From the NCBI RefSeq assembly GCF_003052165.1, contig NZ_CP024869.1:1212001-1276000 (forward strand): a stretch of DNA of 64,000 nucleotides, given 5' to 3'. A program made the translations under genes and the position numbers. The notes beneath the pieces were generated by a model, which saw only the letters and a list, made by a program, of their open reading frames with translations, was not told where the DNA came from and did not search any database. The stretch's first letter is position 1, and each line of letters opens with the position of its first letter. This document shows, piece by piece, positions 29,260 through 36,867 of this stretch. Source of the stretch: Dietzia sp. JS16-p6b. Lineage in GTDB: Bacteria > Actinomycetota > Actinomycetes > Mycobacteriales > Mycobacteriaceae.

Positions 29260-29288
29260 AGGCTAACAGCAGTTAGTCCCAGGGCCAA
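29260..29288 (-). promoter_or_regulatory. putative leaderless promoter of the monooxygenase operon
   Basis: On the minus strand TTGGCC (29283-29288), 17-bp spacer, TAGCCT (29260-29265). The predicted start of transcription falls on or next to the ATG at 29252. A TetR-type operator lies across the spacer and the -10. Confidence 0.6.
29263..29276. promoter_or_regulatory. TetR-type operator 1 (monooxygenase side)
   Basis: CTAACAGCAGTTAG, a perfect 5-bp inverted repeat around 4 bp. It overlaps the -10 of the monooxygenase promoter, a position that would block RNA polymerase. It shares the TAAC-N4-GTTA core with operators at 29381 and 33157. Confidence 0.65.
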
Positions 29289-29380
29289 GAGATTGACATC
29301 AGTCGGCGAAGAGATGCGAAGTCTGCCCGCGAGGGCGGGTTGACCACATCCGCTGGCGATGCAAGTATGAGCCAGATCAT

Positions 29381-29396
29381 ACTAACGGCGGTCAGT
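29381..29396. promoter_or_regulatory. TetR-type operator 2 (acyl-CoA synthetase side)
   Basis: ACTAACGGCGGTCAGT, an inverted repeat with one mismatch. It overlaps a -10-like CATACT (29378-29383), upstream of the acyl-CoA synthetase ATG at 29418. Confidence 0.55.
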
Positions 29397-29417
29397 GCCG
29401 CGGGAGAGTGAGAAATC

Positions 29418-31133
29418 ATGGAACAGCCGGTTCGAGTCCCCTCGAGTGCCCCCGAGTCCCGCCAGAACCCGGGGGACGGTCGCACCACGGACCGGCGCCT
29501 GACCTCCACGCAGTCCGCCCTCCTGGGACGGGCGACCCTCGGTGATCAGCTCCGGCGTCACGCGCAGAGCCGGGCCGGCAAAGCCGCGATCGTCTCCTAC
29601 GCCCCCGGTGGCGGGCGGACCGTCACCACCTACGGTGAGCTCGACCGTGGCGCCAACCGGGCTGCTCACATGCTCCTCGGACTCGGCGTGTCCCGCGGCG
29701 ACCGGGTCGCTGTGATGGCACGAAACCGTGTCGAGTCGGTCATCGCCTACTACGGAGCTCTCAAGATCGGGGCCGCCTACTCCGGGATCAACGTGCTGCT
29801 GGGGGTGGGAGAGGTGGCTCATCAGCTCGACCACCTCGAGCCCGCGGCCGTCGTCGTCGCCGCGGAGTTCCTCCCGGTCGTCCGGGCGGCGCTCGGCGAT
29901 TCCGGACACCGGCCCGAGATCATCGTGCTCGACGCCACGGCGCCTGACGGAACGGGGACCGACGGCATGGGACCCGACGGTCCGGACTCCGGCTCCACCG
30001 ATGACCCGGGGTGTCACGACTTCGACCGTCTCCTCGACTCGTCCTCGGACACGGAGCCCGAATGCGACGTCGACGAGCTCGACCTCGCGATGATCGTCTA
30101 CACGAGCGGGACCGAAGCGGCCCCCAAAGGGGTCATGCTGCCGCATCGCAACTACCTCATCTCCACCTCGCCCGCCTACACGTGGGGGTTGCGCTGCCTG
30201 GACGACGACGTCTGGCTCTTCGTCATGCCGTTCCACACGATCGCCGGCATCGGCTCGCTGACCTCGCTCATCCTGCTGGGCGCGACTCTCGTCCTCCCGG
30301 CCAGCCTCGCGCCCGCCGACGTGTTGGCGATGATCAAGACGGAGCAGATCTCGGTCCTGGCTCAGACGCCCACGTTCTTCATCTCGCTGGCGGACCATCC
30401 GGACTTCGGGCCCGACGCGGTGGGGACCATCCAGCGGTGTCTGACCTACGGGGGACAGGTCTCCCCGCGAACGGTGGACGCCTGGCACCGCGCCGCGCCG
30501 CGGTCGATCTGGGGAACCTACTGGGGCCAGTCGGAGCTGACCCAGCTGGGGTCGGTCGGCTGGTTCAGGCAACTCGAGGACGTTCCCGGGCAGGACCCCA
30601 CCTGGATCGGCAAGCCCGTCGGCCATCTGGAGGTCAAGGTGGTCGACGCCGACGGGAACGAGTCCGAGAGCGGGGAGCTCCTGTGCCGCACCCCGTCGGT
30701 GATGGCGGGGTACTTCAGGGATCCCGAGAAGACCGCCGCGGTCCTCGACGGCGGGTGGCTCCACACCGGTGACATCGTCCGACGCGATGCCGAGGGCAAC
30801 ATGTTCTTCCTCGACCGCAACAAGGACATGATCAAGACAGGGGGATACAACGTGTCCTCCCAGGAGGTCGAGCGCGTCCTCCAGGCGCACCCCGGGGTGG
30901 CGCGTGCCGCCGTCGTCGGACTCCCGGACGAGTACTGGTCCGAGGCCGTCACCGGGTTCGTCATCGCCGTCGACGGCAGCGACGTGTCGGGCCCGGAGTT
31001 GCGAGAGCACTGCAAGACGGCGCTCGCAGGATATAAGGTCCCCAAGGTGATCACGATCGTGGACGGGCTCCCGACGGACCCCCAGGGCAAGCTACTCAAG
31101 AGAGAGCTGCGCCGCCTGCACGCAAAGGACTGA
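29418..31133 (+). CDS. Acyl-CoA synthetase (class I adenylate-forming, AMP-binding)
   Basis: Activates a carboxylic acid to its CoA ester through an acyl-adenylate. 571 residues. The P-loop-like motif VYTSGTEAAPKGVMLPH, GTYWGQSE in the A5 position, the A7 Asp in LHTGDIVRRD, hinge A8, and the C-terminal catalytic Lys in GKLLKRELR are present. The substrate cannot be read from the sequence; its shared control with a monooxygenase and a methylacyl-CoA racemase suggests a branched or ketone-derived acid. ATG with GGGAGAG 10 nt upstream. The TetR gene follows after only 4 bp. Confidence 0.93.
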   Translation: MEQPVRVPSSAPESRQNPGDGRTTDRRLTSTQSALLGRATLGDQLRRHAQSRAGKAAIVSYAPGGGRTVTTYGELDRGANRAAHMLLGLGVSRGDRVAVMARNRVESVIAYYGALKIGAAYSGINVLLGVGEVAHQLDHLEPAAVVVAAEFLPVVRAALGDSGHRPEIIVLDATAPDGTGTDGMGPDGPDSGSTDDPGCHDFDRLLDSSSDTEPECDVDELDLAMIVYTSGTEAAPKGVMLPHRNYLISTSPAYTWGLRCLDDDVWLFVMPFHTIAGIGSLTSLILLGATLVLPASLAPADVLAMIKTEQISVLAQTPTFFISLADHPDFGPDAVGTIQRCLTYGGQVSPRTVDAWHRAAPRSIWGTYWGQSELTQLGSVGWFRQLEDVPGQDPTWIGKPVGHLEVKVVDADGNESESGELLCRTPSVMAGYFRDPEKTAAVLDGGWLHTGDIVRRDAEGNMFFLDRNKDMIKTGGYNVSSQEVERVLQAHPGVARAAVVGLPDEYWSEAVTGFVIAVDGSDVSGPELREHCKTALAGYKVPKVITIVDGLPTDPQGKLLKRELRRLHAKD

Positions 31134-31137
31134 GACG

Positions 31138-31713
31138 CTGAACACCGAGCCCAGCAGACGCGACTCGATACTGGCCGCGGCGGCCGAGTACTTCGCCGAG
31201 CAGGGCTACCACTCGGCGGGGATGCGCGGCATCGCCGATTCGGTGGGGATCAAGGGCGCCAGCCTGTACAACCACTTCGGTTCCAAAGAGGAGATCCTCT
31301 ACGCGATCGCACTGAAGATGACCCGTGTGCCCGTGGAGGAGAACCTGCTCGTCCTCGACGAGACCGGGACACCGACCGAGCGGCTCACCGCCCTGATCGA
31401 CGTCCACCTCCGCCACCTCGCGGTGAACCGTGTGGAGCATCTGGTGAGCCTACGGGAGCTCTCCGCGCTCACGGAGGAACACCGTGACCGCGTGGTCGGG
31501 TACCGCAAGTACTACCAGCGACGGGTGCGCGACGTGATCGCCGCGGGCATCCGCGCCGGGGAGTTCGGCGTCGACGACCCGATGCGTGCGGCCGTCGCGA
31601 TCCTGGACCTCATGAACGGCGTGAGCTGGTGGCTGCGGGACGACTACGACATCGACTCCCTGGTCTCCACCTACGTGGACTACATCGTCGACGGGATCCT
31701 CCGGCGCAGGTGA
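31138..31713 (+). CDS. TetR/AcrR-family transcriptional regulator with apparent CTG start
   Basis: 191 residues if begun at CTG 31138. The first ATG in frame (31222) would delete the start of the DNA-binding domain. The complete TetR helix-turn-helix needs SRRDSILAAAAEYFAEQGY, encoded upstream of that ATG. CTG is the only near-cognate start before an in-frame stop at 31048, and AAAGGA ends 8 nt before it. Helix-turn-helix: MRGIADSVGIKGASLYNHFGSKEEIL. The C-terminal ligand domain resembles KstR2-type regulators in layout. It follows the acyl-CoA synthetase by 4 bp and is the obvious candidate to bind the three TAAC-N4-GTTA dyads. Confidence 0.88.
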   Translation: MNTEPSRRDSILAAAAEYFAEQGYHSAGMRGIADSVGIKGASLYNHFGSKEEILYAIALKMTRVPVEENLLVLDETGTPTERLTALIDVHLRHLAVNRVEHLVSLRELSALTEEHRDRVVGYRKYYQRRVRDVIAAGIRAGEFGVDDPMRAAVAILDLMNGVSWWLRDDYDIDSLVSTYVDYIVDGILRRR

Positions 31714-31847
31714 GGGGTCCGCGGTGGCGCGGATGAGGTGGCCCCGGTGGCGCCGTCGCCCCCGCGCACCCTACGAGAACCGGCCCCCTTGTCGCCGCTG
31801 GCGAGAAGGGGGCCGGATCACGTGGCGTTGCGGGTCTGTGTCTTCTC

Positions 31848-33017
31848 TCAGAGCGCGCGACGCAGCAGGGGGACCAGCGCGTCGGCGTCCGCGATCGGGT
31901 TCGGGTTGGTCCCGCACCAGATGTCCTTGAAGGTGTACGCGGCTAGGCTGGACAGGTCGTCCTCGGACAGTCCGACCTCGGTGAGCGACCGCGGCATGCC
32001 CAGCCGCCTGATGAGCGCGTCGGCGAGCTCGTGCGCAGGTGTCTGCGGCTCGCCGAACGCCACGCTGATCAGCGCCTGGCGATGTTCGTTGACCTCCCGG
32101 TTGTACTCCAGGGCGAACGGCGCCATCACGCAGGAGGTGTGTCCGTGCGGGACCTTGAACGACCCTCCGAGCGCATGCCCGACCGCGTGGCTGATACCCA
32201 TGTCCAGGCCGGCGACGATCGCGACCATCGACGACCAGGCTCCGACCTGGCACATCCGCCTGGCCTCCAGGTCATCGCCGTCCTCCTTCACCCGGACGAG
32301 GCCCTCGGAGAGCAGGCGGATGGCGTTCATCGCCATCCCGTCGTAGTACCCGTTCGACTCGAGTGACCCCAGGGTCTCGAAGGCGTGATCGAGAGCGCGC
32401 ACCCCGGTCGAGAGCCAGAGCCATTCCGGGGTGTGCCGGGTGAGCGCGGGATCGAGGATGACGGCCCGCGGGGTCATCGCCGGATGGACGTACCCCTCCT
32501 TGACATTGCTCTCCTCGTCCGTTGATCCCGCCAGCGCGTTGAACTCGCCTCCGGCCAGCGTCGTGGGGGCCACCACCACGGGGATGCTCGGGGCCGAGAA
32601 ACTCGGGGCGGTCACCGAGGTGTCGGGGTTGACCTGCAGGTGGTAGGCGTCCACCTCGGAGGTTGTGCGGATCCCGTGCTCCAGGGTCACCGCGAGGATC
32701 TTCGTCAGGTCCGTCGCCGAGCCGCCGCCGACACACAGCAGCATGTCCGGATCCGCCTCGGCCGCGACCAGGGTCGCCGCGATGACGTCCTGGCGGGGCA
32801 CGTGGGGCCGGACCGCGTCGAACAGGCCGACGAACCGATCACCCAGGGCCTCGATCACCCGTCGGATCTCGTCGGTCTGGGAGTTCAGGGTCCCACTGCA
32901 GACCACGAAGACCCGGCTCGCGCCGAGGAGCTCCGCTTCCTGCGCCGCGGCCTCCGCGACCGGGGTCCCGATATGGACTCTCTCCATGGGGGTCAGAGAG
33001 ATGAGTGATGACTGCAC
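31848..33017 (-). CDS. Iron-containing alcohol dehydrogenase (maleylacetate reductase-like)
   Basis: Group III NAD(P)-dependent alcohol dehydrogenase. 389 residues. The nucleotide-binding GGGSATDLTK, substrate-domain PTTLAGGEF, and metal-ligand histidines in ALDHAFE and SHAVGHALGGSFKVPHGH are as expected. Whether it oxidises a secondary alcohol or reduces maleylacetate-type substrates is open; the TAAGxE segment is closest to maleylacetate reductases. The GTG at 33017 has GAAGGA about 10 nt upstream; the frame remains open to 33068. It is convergent to the TetR gene and shares the operator motif of the cluster. Confidence 0.88.
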   Translation of the reverse strand: MQSSLISLTPMERVHIGTPVAEAAAQEAELLGASRVFVVCSGTLNSQTDEIRRVIEALGDRFVGLFDAVRPHVPRQDVIAATLVAAEADPDMLLCVGGGSATDLTKILAVTLEHGIRTTSEVDAYHLQVNPDTSVTAPSFSAPSIPVVVAPTTLAGGEFNALAGSTDEESNVKEGYVHPAMTPRAVILDPALTRHTPEWLWLSTGVRALDHAFETLGSLESNGYYDGMAMNAIRLLSEGLVRVKEDGDDLEARRMCQVGAWSSMVAIVAGLDMGISHAVGHALGGSFKVPHGHTSCVMAPFALEYNREVNEHRQALISVAFGEPQTPAHELADALIRRLGMPRSLTEVGLSEDDLSSLAAYTFKDIWCGTNPNPIADADALVPLLRRAL

Positions 33018-33153
33018 GGCGGCACCGTCCTTCGTTGTTGTCCTCGACCCCCGTGTCCGCCAGAACACTGTGTCCGAGGGAGCACGGTGTCACTCCGACG
33101 ATGACGCGGGGGCCGAGCTGGGGTCGGGCGTAGCGCGTTTTTCGTGCCGCCCA

Positions 33154-33182
33154 AGGCTAACAGTCGTTACCCTACAGGAGAA
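33154..33182 (-). promoter_or_regulatory. putative promoter of the iron-alcohol dehydrogenase gene
   Basis: On the minus strand TTCTCC (33177-33182), 17-bp spacer, TAGCCT (33154-33159). The -10 and spacing are identical to those of the monooxygenase promoter. Confidence 0.5.
33157..33170. promoter_or_regulatory. TetR-type operator 3 (iron-alcohol dehydrogenase)
   Basis: CTAACAGTCGTTAC with the core TAAC-AGTC-GTTA. It overlaps the -10 in exactly the same register as operator 1. Confidence 0.62.
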
Positions 33183-33183
33183 T

Positions 33184-33199
33184 TGTGGCCCAGGCCACA
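33184..33199. promoter_or_regulatory. CRP/GlxR-like palindrome
   Basis: TGTGGCCCAGGCCACA, a 16-bp inverted repeat of the TGTG-N8-CACA type. It sits just upstream of the -35 of the dehydrogenase promoter, centred about 45 bp before the predicted start, close to a class II activator position. A T-run follows on the plus strand, so a hairpin terminator is an alternative reading. Confidence 0.45.
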
Positions 33200-33373
33200 G
33201 TCTTTTTGCGGTGGCGATGCGCAGCGCTTCGGGAGGGGCTGGGGATTCCCACAAGGTGTTCTGTGCAGGAACTTAAGGTCGCCGTCAGTATTGGTCCGGA
33301 CCGGATTGCGTCTCGGCTCGCGTCCGCACACCCACCTGCCCGGTGACGGCGCTCACATCTGGAGGGGCTAACG

Positions 33374-34843
33374 GTGGATCGCTTCGATGGGGGTCGATGC
33401 CGGGACATGAGTCCGCGGTGCCGGCACGTGGGTCTACAGTCTCACTTCGTGACTGATGGTGACAGACGGGTCTGGCCGTCCGGGCTTCGGCGGTGGTCCG
33501 GCTGGGTGGTGCTGAGCCCGGTCCGGGTCGTGGCGATGAGCTTCGCCGCTGCGATCGTGGTGGGCACGGCGCTGTTGCTCCTGCCCGGAGCCGTCGAGCC
33601 CGGGAGCAGTACCGGGTTCACCGAGGCGCTGTTCACCTCGACGTCGGCGATGTGTCTGACGGGGCTGATCGTCGTGGACACCCCGGTGCACTGGTCGGGG
33701 TTCGGTCAGGTGGTCATCCTCGCCCTGATCCAGGTCGGCGGCCTGGGGATCATGACCATGGCCTCGATGGTCGGGCTGGTGCTGGCCGATCAGATCGGGC
33801 TCAAGGCCCGGATGAACACCGCGGCAGAGGCCCGTGCCTCCGAACTCGGCGACGTCCGCGACGTCGTCATCGGCGTGATCCGGCTGAGCATCGGGATCGA
33901 ACTCGTCACCGCCGCCGCGCTGGCACTCCGCTTCGCCCTGGGCTACGACGAGCCCGTGCTGCGGGCCCTCTGGCTCGGGGTGTTCCACTCCATCTCGTCG
34001 TTCAACAACGCCGGGTTCGCGCTCTACAGCGACAACATGATCGGGTTCGCCACCGACCCGTGGATCTGTGTCCCCCTGATGGTCGCGGTGATCCTGGGTG
34101 GCCTGGGGTTCCCGGTCCTGTTCGAGATCGGCCGGCGGCTCCGGCGCAGGCCTCCCCGCAGCCGGTCGCGGGCGGGGTGGACGCTGCACACGCGCCTGAC
34201 CGTCTCGGTGACGGCGGTGCTGCTGGCCCTCGGGTTCGGAGCTGTCCTGGCGTTGGAGTGGGCCCGCACCCTCCAGGGGTACAACGCGGCGGAGAAGGTC
34301 CTGGTGGCGGCGTTCCAGGGCGTGATGCCCCGGACCGCCGGGTTCAACAGTGTCGACTACGCCGACCTGGACGACGCGACGTTGCTCGTCACCGATGTGC
34401 TGATGTTCATCGGCGGGGGCAGCGGCGGCACCGCCGGCGGGATCAAGGTGACCACCTTCGCCCTGCTGCTGTTCATCATCATCGCCGAGGTCCGCGGCGA
34501 GCGGTCGGTGACCATTCTCGACCGTCGCGTCGACACCCGGGTGCAGCGACAGGCACTCGCGGTGGCGCTGATCGGGATCGGGCTCGTCACGACCTCGACG
34601 ATCGTGCTGCTCGCCGGCACGCCGTTCGGCCTCAACGAGTTGCTCTTCGAGGTGACCTCCGCGTTCGCCACGGTGGGATTGTCCACGGGGATCACCGCCG
34701 AACTGCCCCACTGGGGGCAGTGGATACTGATACTGCTCATGTACCTCGGCCGCATCGGCCCGATCACCATGGTCAGTGCACTGGCCGCGCGACAGCGTGG
34801 CCGACGGTACGACCTTCCCGCAGAAAGGCCCCTCATTGGCTAG
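33374..34843 (+). CDS. TrkH/KtrB-family potassium uptake membrane subunit
   Basis: Ion-conducting subunit of a K+ (or Na+/K+) transporter. 489 residues. The four pore-loop signatures are visible: TSTSAMCLTGLIV, SSFNNAGFALYS, MPRTAGFNS and AFATVGLSTGIT, separated by paired membrane helices as in TrkH/KtrB. The GTG at 33374 has GGAGGGG 7 nt upstream; the first 25 residues look non-conserved, so a GTG at 33449 is possible. The regulatory subunit follows immediately with overlapping ends. Confidence 0.93.
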   Translation: MDRFDGGRCRDMSPRCRHVGLQSHFVTDGDRRVWPSGLRRWSGWVVLSPVRVVAMSFAAAIVVGTALLLLPGAVEPGSSTGFTEALFTSTSAMCLTGLIVVDTPVHWSGFGQVVILALIQVGGLGIMTMASMVGLVLADQIGLKARMNTAAEARASELGDVRDVVIGVIRLSIGIELVTAAALALRFALGYDEPVLRALWLGVFHSISSFNNAGFALYSDNMIGFATDPWICVPLMVAVILGGLGFPVLFEIGRRLRRRPPRSRSRAGWTLHTRLTVSVTAVLLALGFGAVLALEWARTLQGYNAAEKVLVAAFQGVMPRTAGFNSVDYADLDDATLLVTDVLMFIGGGSGGTAGGIKVTTFALLLFIIIAEVRGERSVTILDRRVDTRVQRQALAVALIGIGLVTTSTIVLLAGTPFGLNELLFEVTSAFATVGLSTGITAELPHWGQWILILLMYLGRIGPITMVSALAARQRGRRYDLPAERPLIG

Positions 34844-35501
34844 ACGACGAGCTCCCGACGCTGTGGTGGTTCTGGGACTGGGCCGGTTCGGCAAGTCCCT
34901 GGCCCTGGAGTTGATGGCGCAGGGCGCCGAGGTCCTGGGCGTGGACTCCAGCGATGCCGTGGTGCAGAAGGTCGCACACCGTCTGACCCACGCGGTGGTG
35001 GCCGATACCACCGACGAGGAGTCACTGCGCCAGCTGTCGGTCCACCAGTTCGACCGCGCTGTCGTGGGGATGGGGTCCGATCTCGAGGCGAGCCTGCTCA
35101 CCGCGTCGGTGCTCATCAACCTGGAGGTACCCAACATCTGGGCCAAAGCCACCAGCAACTCCCACGCCAAGATCCTCACCCAGATCGGCGTCCACCACGT
35201 CGTACGACCCGAGCACGACATGGGCAAACGTGTCGCCCACCTGGTGCGGGGAAGGATGATCGACTACATCGAGTTCGACGACGGCTTCGCCATGGTCAAG
35301 ACGTCCGCGCCGACCTTCGCACTCGGCCAGCCGCTCGGGCAGAGCAGCATCCGCACCGACTTCGGGGTCACCGTGGTGGCCATCAAGCGTCCGGGGGAGG
35401 GGTTCACCTACGCCACGGCCGAGACGGTCCTGACCGAGGGCGACACCATCATCGTCTCGGGTCGGGTCCGAGACACCGAACGCTTTGCCGAGCTCTCATG
35501 A
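34836..35501 (+). CDS. TrkA/KtrA-family potassium uptake regulatory subunit (RCK protein)
   Basis: Cytosolic nucleotide-binding gate for the adjacent TrkH-type channel. 221 residues. RCK-N domain: VVVLGLGRFGKSLALELMAQGAEVLGVD with the terminal Asp that binds NAD(H) or ATP. The C-terminal RCK-C half ends in GDTIIVSGRVRD. The start is TTG at 34836, overlapping the trkH stop and preceded by AGAAAGG at 7 nt. Upstream ATG 34776 would overlap trkH by 68 bp and adds non-conserved residues. Confidence 0.93.
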   Translation: MARRRAPDAVVVLGLGRFGKSLALELMAQGAEVLGVDSSDAVVQKVAHRLTHAVVADTTDEESLRQLSVHQFDRAVVGMGSDLEASLLTASVLINLEVPNIWAKATSNSHAKILTQIGVHHVVRPEHDMGKRVAHLVRGRMIDYIEFDDGFAMVKTSAPTFALGQPLGQSSIRTDFGVTVVAIKRPGEGFTYATAETVLTEGDTIIVSGRVRDTERFAELS

Positions 35502-35574
35502 ACCGATCATGACCCTGGACCGCACCGGGTTGTCGCGTGGCTCCTGACAGAGCGGTTCCTCCGACGGCACCGCG

Positions 35575-36744
35575 CTACTCCCGCGCGGCGAGCTGTCGTC
35601 GTGCCAGCTTCCGCCCCCGGATCACGCCGAGTTCGTAGGTGGCCAGCACGACCAGCCACACCGCGGTGAAGGGGATCACGAACCAGAGCATGGCAGTGCT
35701 GAACGGCTCCAAGGCGTCGTGCCCCGAAGCCTGGAGCACCACGTACGCGATGTAGGCCGCGTAGAAACCGGCGAAGAGGAACCCCTCCCAGCGCTTGATC
35801 GCCATACCGGTGAACGCGATGGGCAACAGGGCCAGTGCGACGGCCACCATGATCGGGAGGTCGAATCGGATCGCCCCCGCTGCGACCTCGATCGGAGTGA
35901 TCAGGGACGTGACGCCCAGAACCGCGCCGATGTTGAACATGTTGCTGCCGACGATGTTCCCCACCGCCATGTCGCGCTCACCCCGGAACGCGGCCACCAG
36001 GCTGGTCGCGAGCTCGGGGAGTGAGGTGCCTATCGCCACCACGGTGAGGCCGATGACCAGATCGCTCATACCCCAGGCCGCCGCGAGATCGCTCGCCGCG
36101 GTGACCAGCAGTCGAGCGCCGACGACCAGCAGGAGTACGCCCAGGGCGACCATCGCGCAGCTCATGAGGATCGAGTGCGCCCCCTTGTGTGCCCCCCCGT
36201 CCTCGTCCGCTTCAGCGTCCGCGTCTGACTCCGCGCCGGCCGTGCTCTCGGCCGTCGACCCGTCGTGCGTCGTCTCCACCGTGTCGGCGGTGCGCTTGCG
36301 GGAGATGACCACCGTCACCACCACGTACGCCACCAACCCGGCGAGCAGCAGCATGCCGTTCAGCGCACTGATCACCCCGTCCAGAGCCACCACCAACAGC
36401 ACGATGGAGAACCCCACCATGATGGGAATGTCGACACGGACGATGCGGGACTTCGCGAGTAGTGGGGCGACCAACGCGGTGAGCCCCAGGATGAGCAGGA
36501 TGTTCGCGATGTTGCTGCCCACCACGTTGCCGACCGCCAGCCCGGGGTGACCACTCAGGGCGGCGTCGACGCTCACCGCGAGCTCCGGGGTGGAGGTGGC
36601 GAACGCGACGACGGTCAACCCCACCACCAGCGGCGACATCCCAATGGTGACGGCCAATCTGCTCGCTCCCCGCACGAGGGACTCCCCGCCCGCGACGAGC
36701 AGGACGAAGCCGACAGCGAGCGCGCCCAGAGTCAGGGCACTCAC
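35575..36744 (-). CDS. Calcium/sodium antiporter (CaCA family, YrbG-like)
   Basis: Cation:proton or Na/Ca exchanger. 389 residues with about ten membrane helices in two inverted halves. The two alpha-repeats carry VVGLTVVAFATSTPELAVS and VIGLTVVAIGTSLPELATS, the ion-binding Glu in each. A strongly acidic cytoplasmic loop (TAGAESDADAEADEDGG) joins the halves. GTG start. It converges on trkA, so two ion transporters lie side by side. Confidence 0.94.
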   Translation of the reverse strand: MSALTLGALAVGFVLLVAGGESLVRGASRLAVTIGMSPLVVGLTVVAFATSTPELAVSVDAALSGHPGLAVGNVVGSNIANILLILGLTALVAPLLAKSRIVRVDIPIMVGFSIVLLVVALDGVISALNGMLLLAGLVAYVVVTVVISRKRTADTVETTHDGSTAESTAGAESDADAEADEDGGAHKGAHSILMSCAMVALGVLLLVVGARLLVTAASDLAAAWGMSDLVIGLTVVAIGTSLPELATSLVAAFRGERDMAVGNIVGSNMFNIGAVLGVTSLITPIEVAAGAIRFDLPIMVAVALALLPIAFTGMAIKRWEGFLFAGFYAAYIAYVVLQASGHDALEPFSTAMLWFVIPFTAVWLVVLATYELGVIRGRKLARRQLAARE

Positions 36745-36867
36745 GACAGATCACGCTGCACGGGGGTGGCGGACCCGGGCCCGGGACGCGGTGGTCGAGA
36801 CGCTGAGAAGTCCATGGTCGTGATTATTCCGTGCTCGCGCTCCGACCGCTGCAGGGCTCGTCCAGGA

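Larger units (their letters stand above)
33018..33373. other. intergenic control region between the Fe-alcohol dehydrogenase and trkH
   Basis: 356 bp without a gene. It holds the dehydrogenase promoter, operator 3 and the CRP-like palindrome, then sequence leading to trkH with GGAGGGG at its end. No convincing trkH promoter was recognised. Confidence 0.5.

Noticed and set aside
33184-33207. TGTGGCC/GGCCACA followed by TTTTT as a plus-strand intrinsic terminator
   Set aside because: No plus-strand gene ends upstream of it; the stem has almost no loop. Kept as a possible CRP-like site instead.
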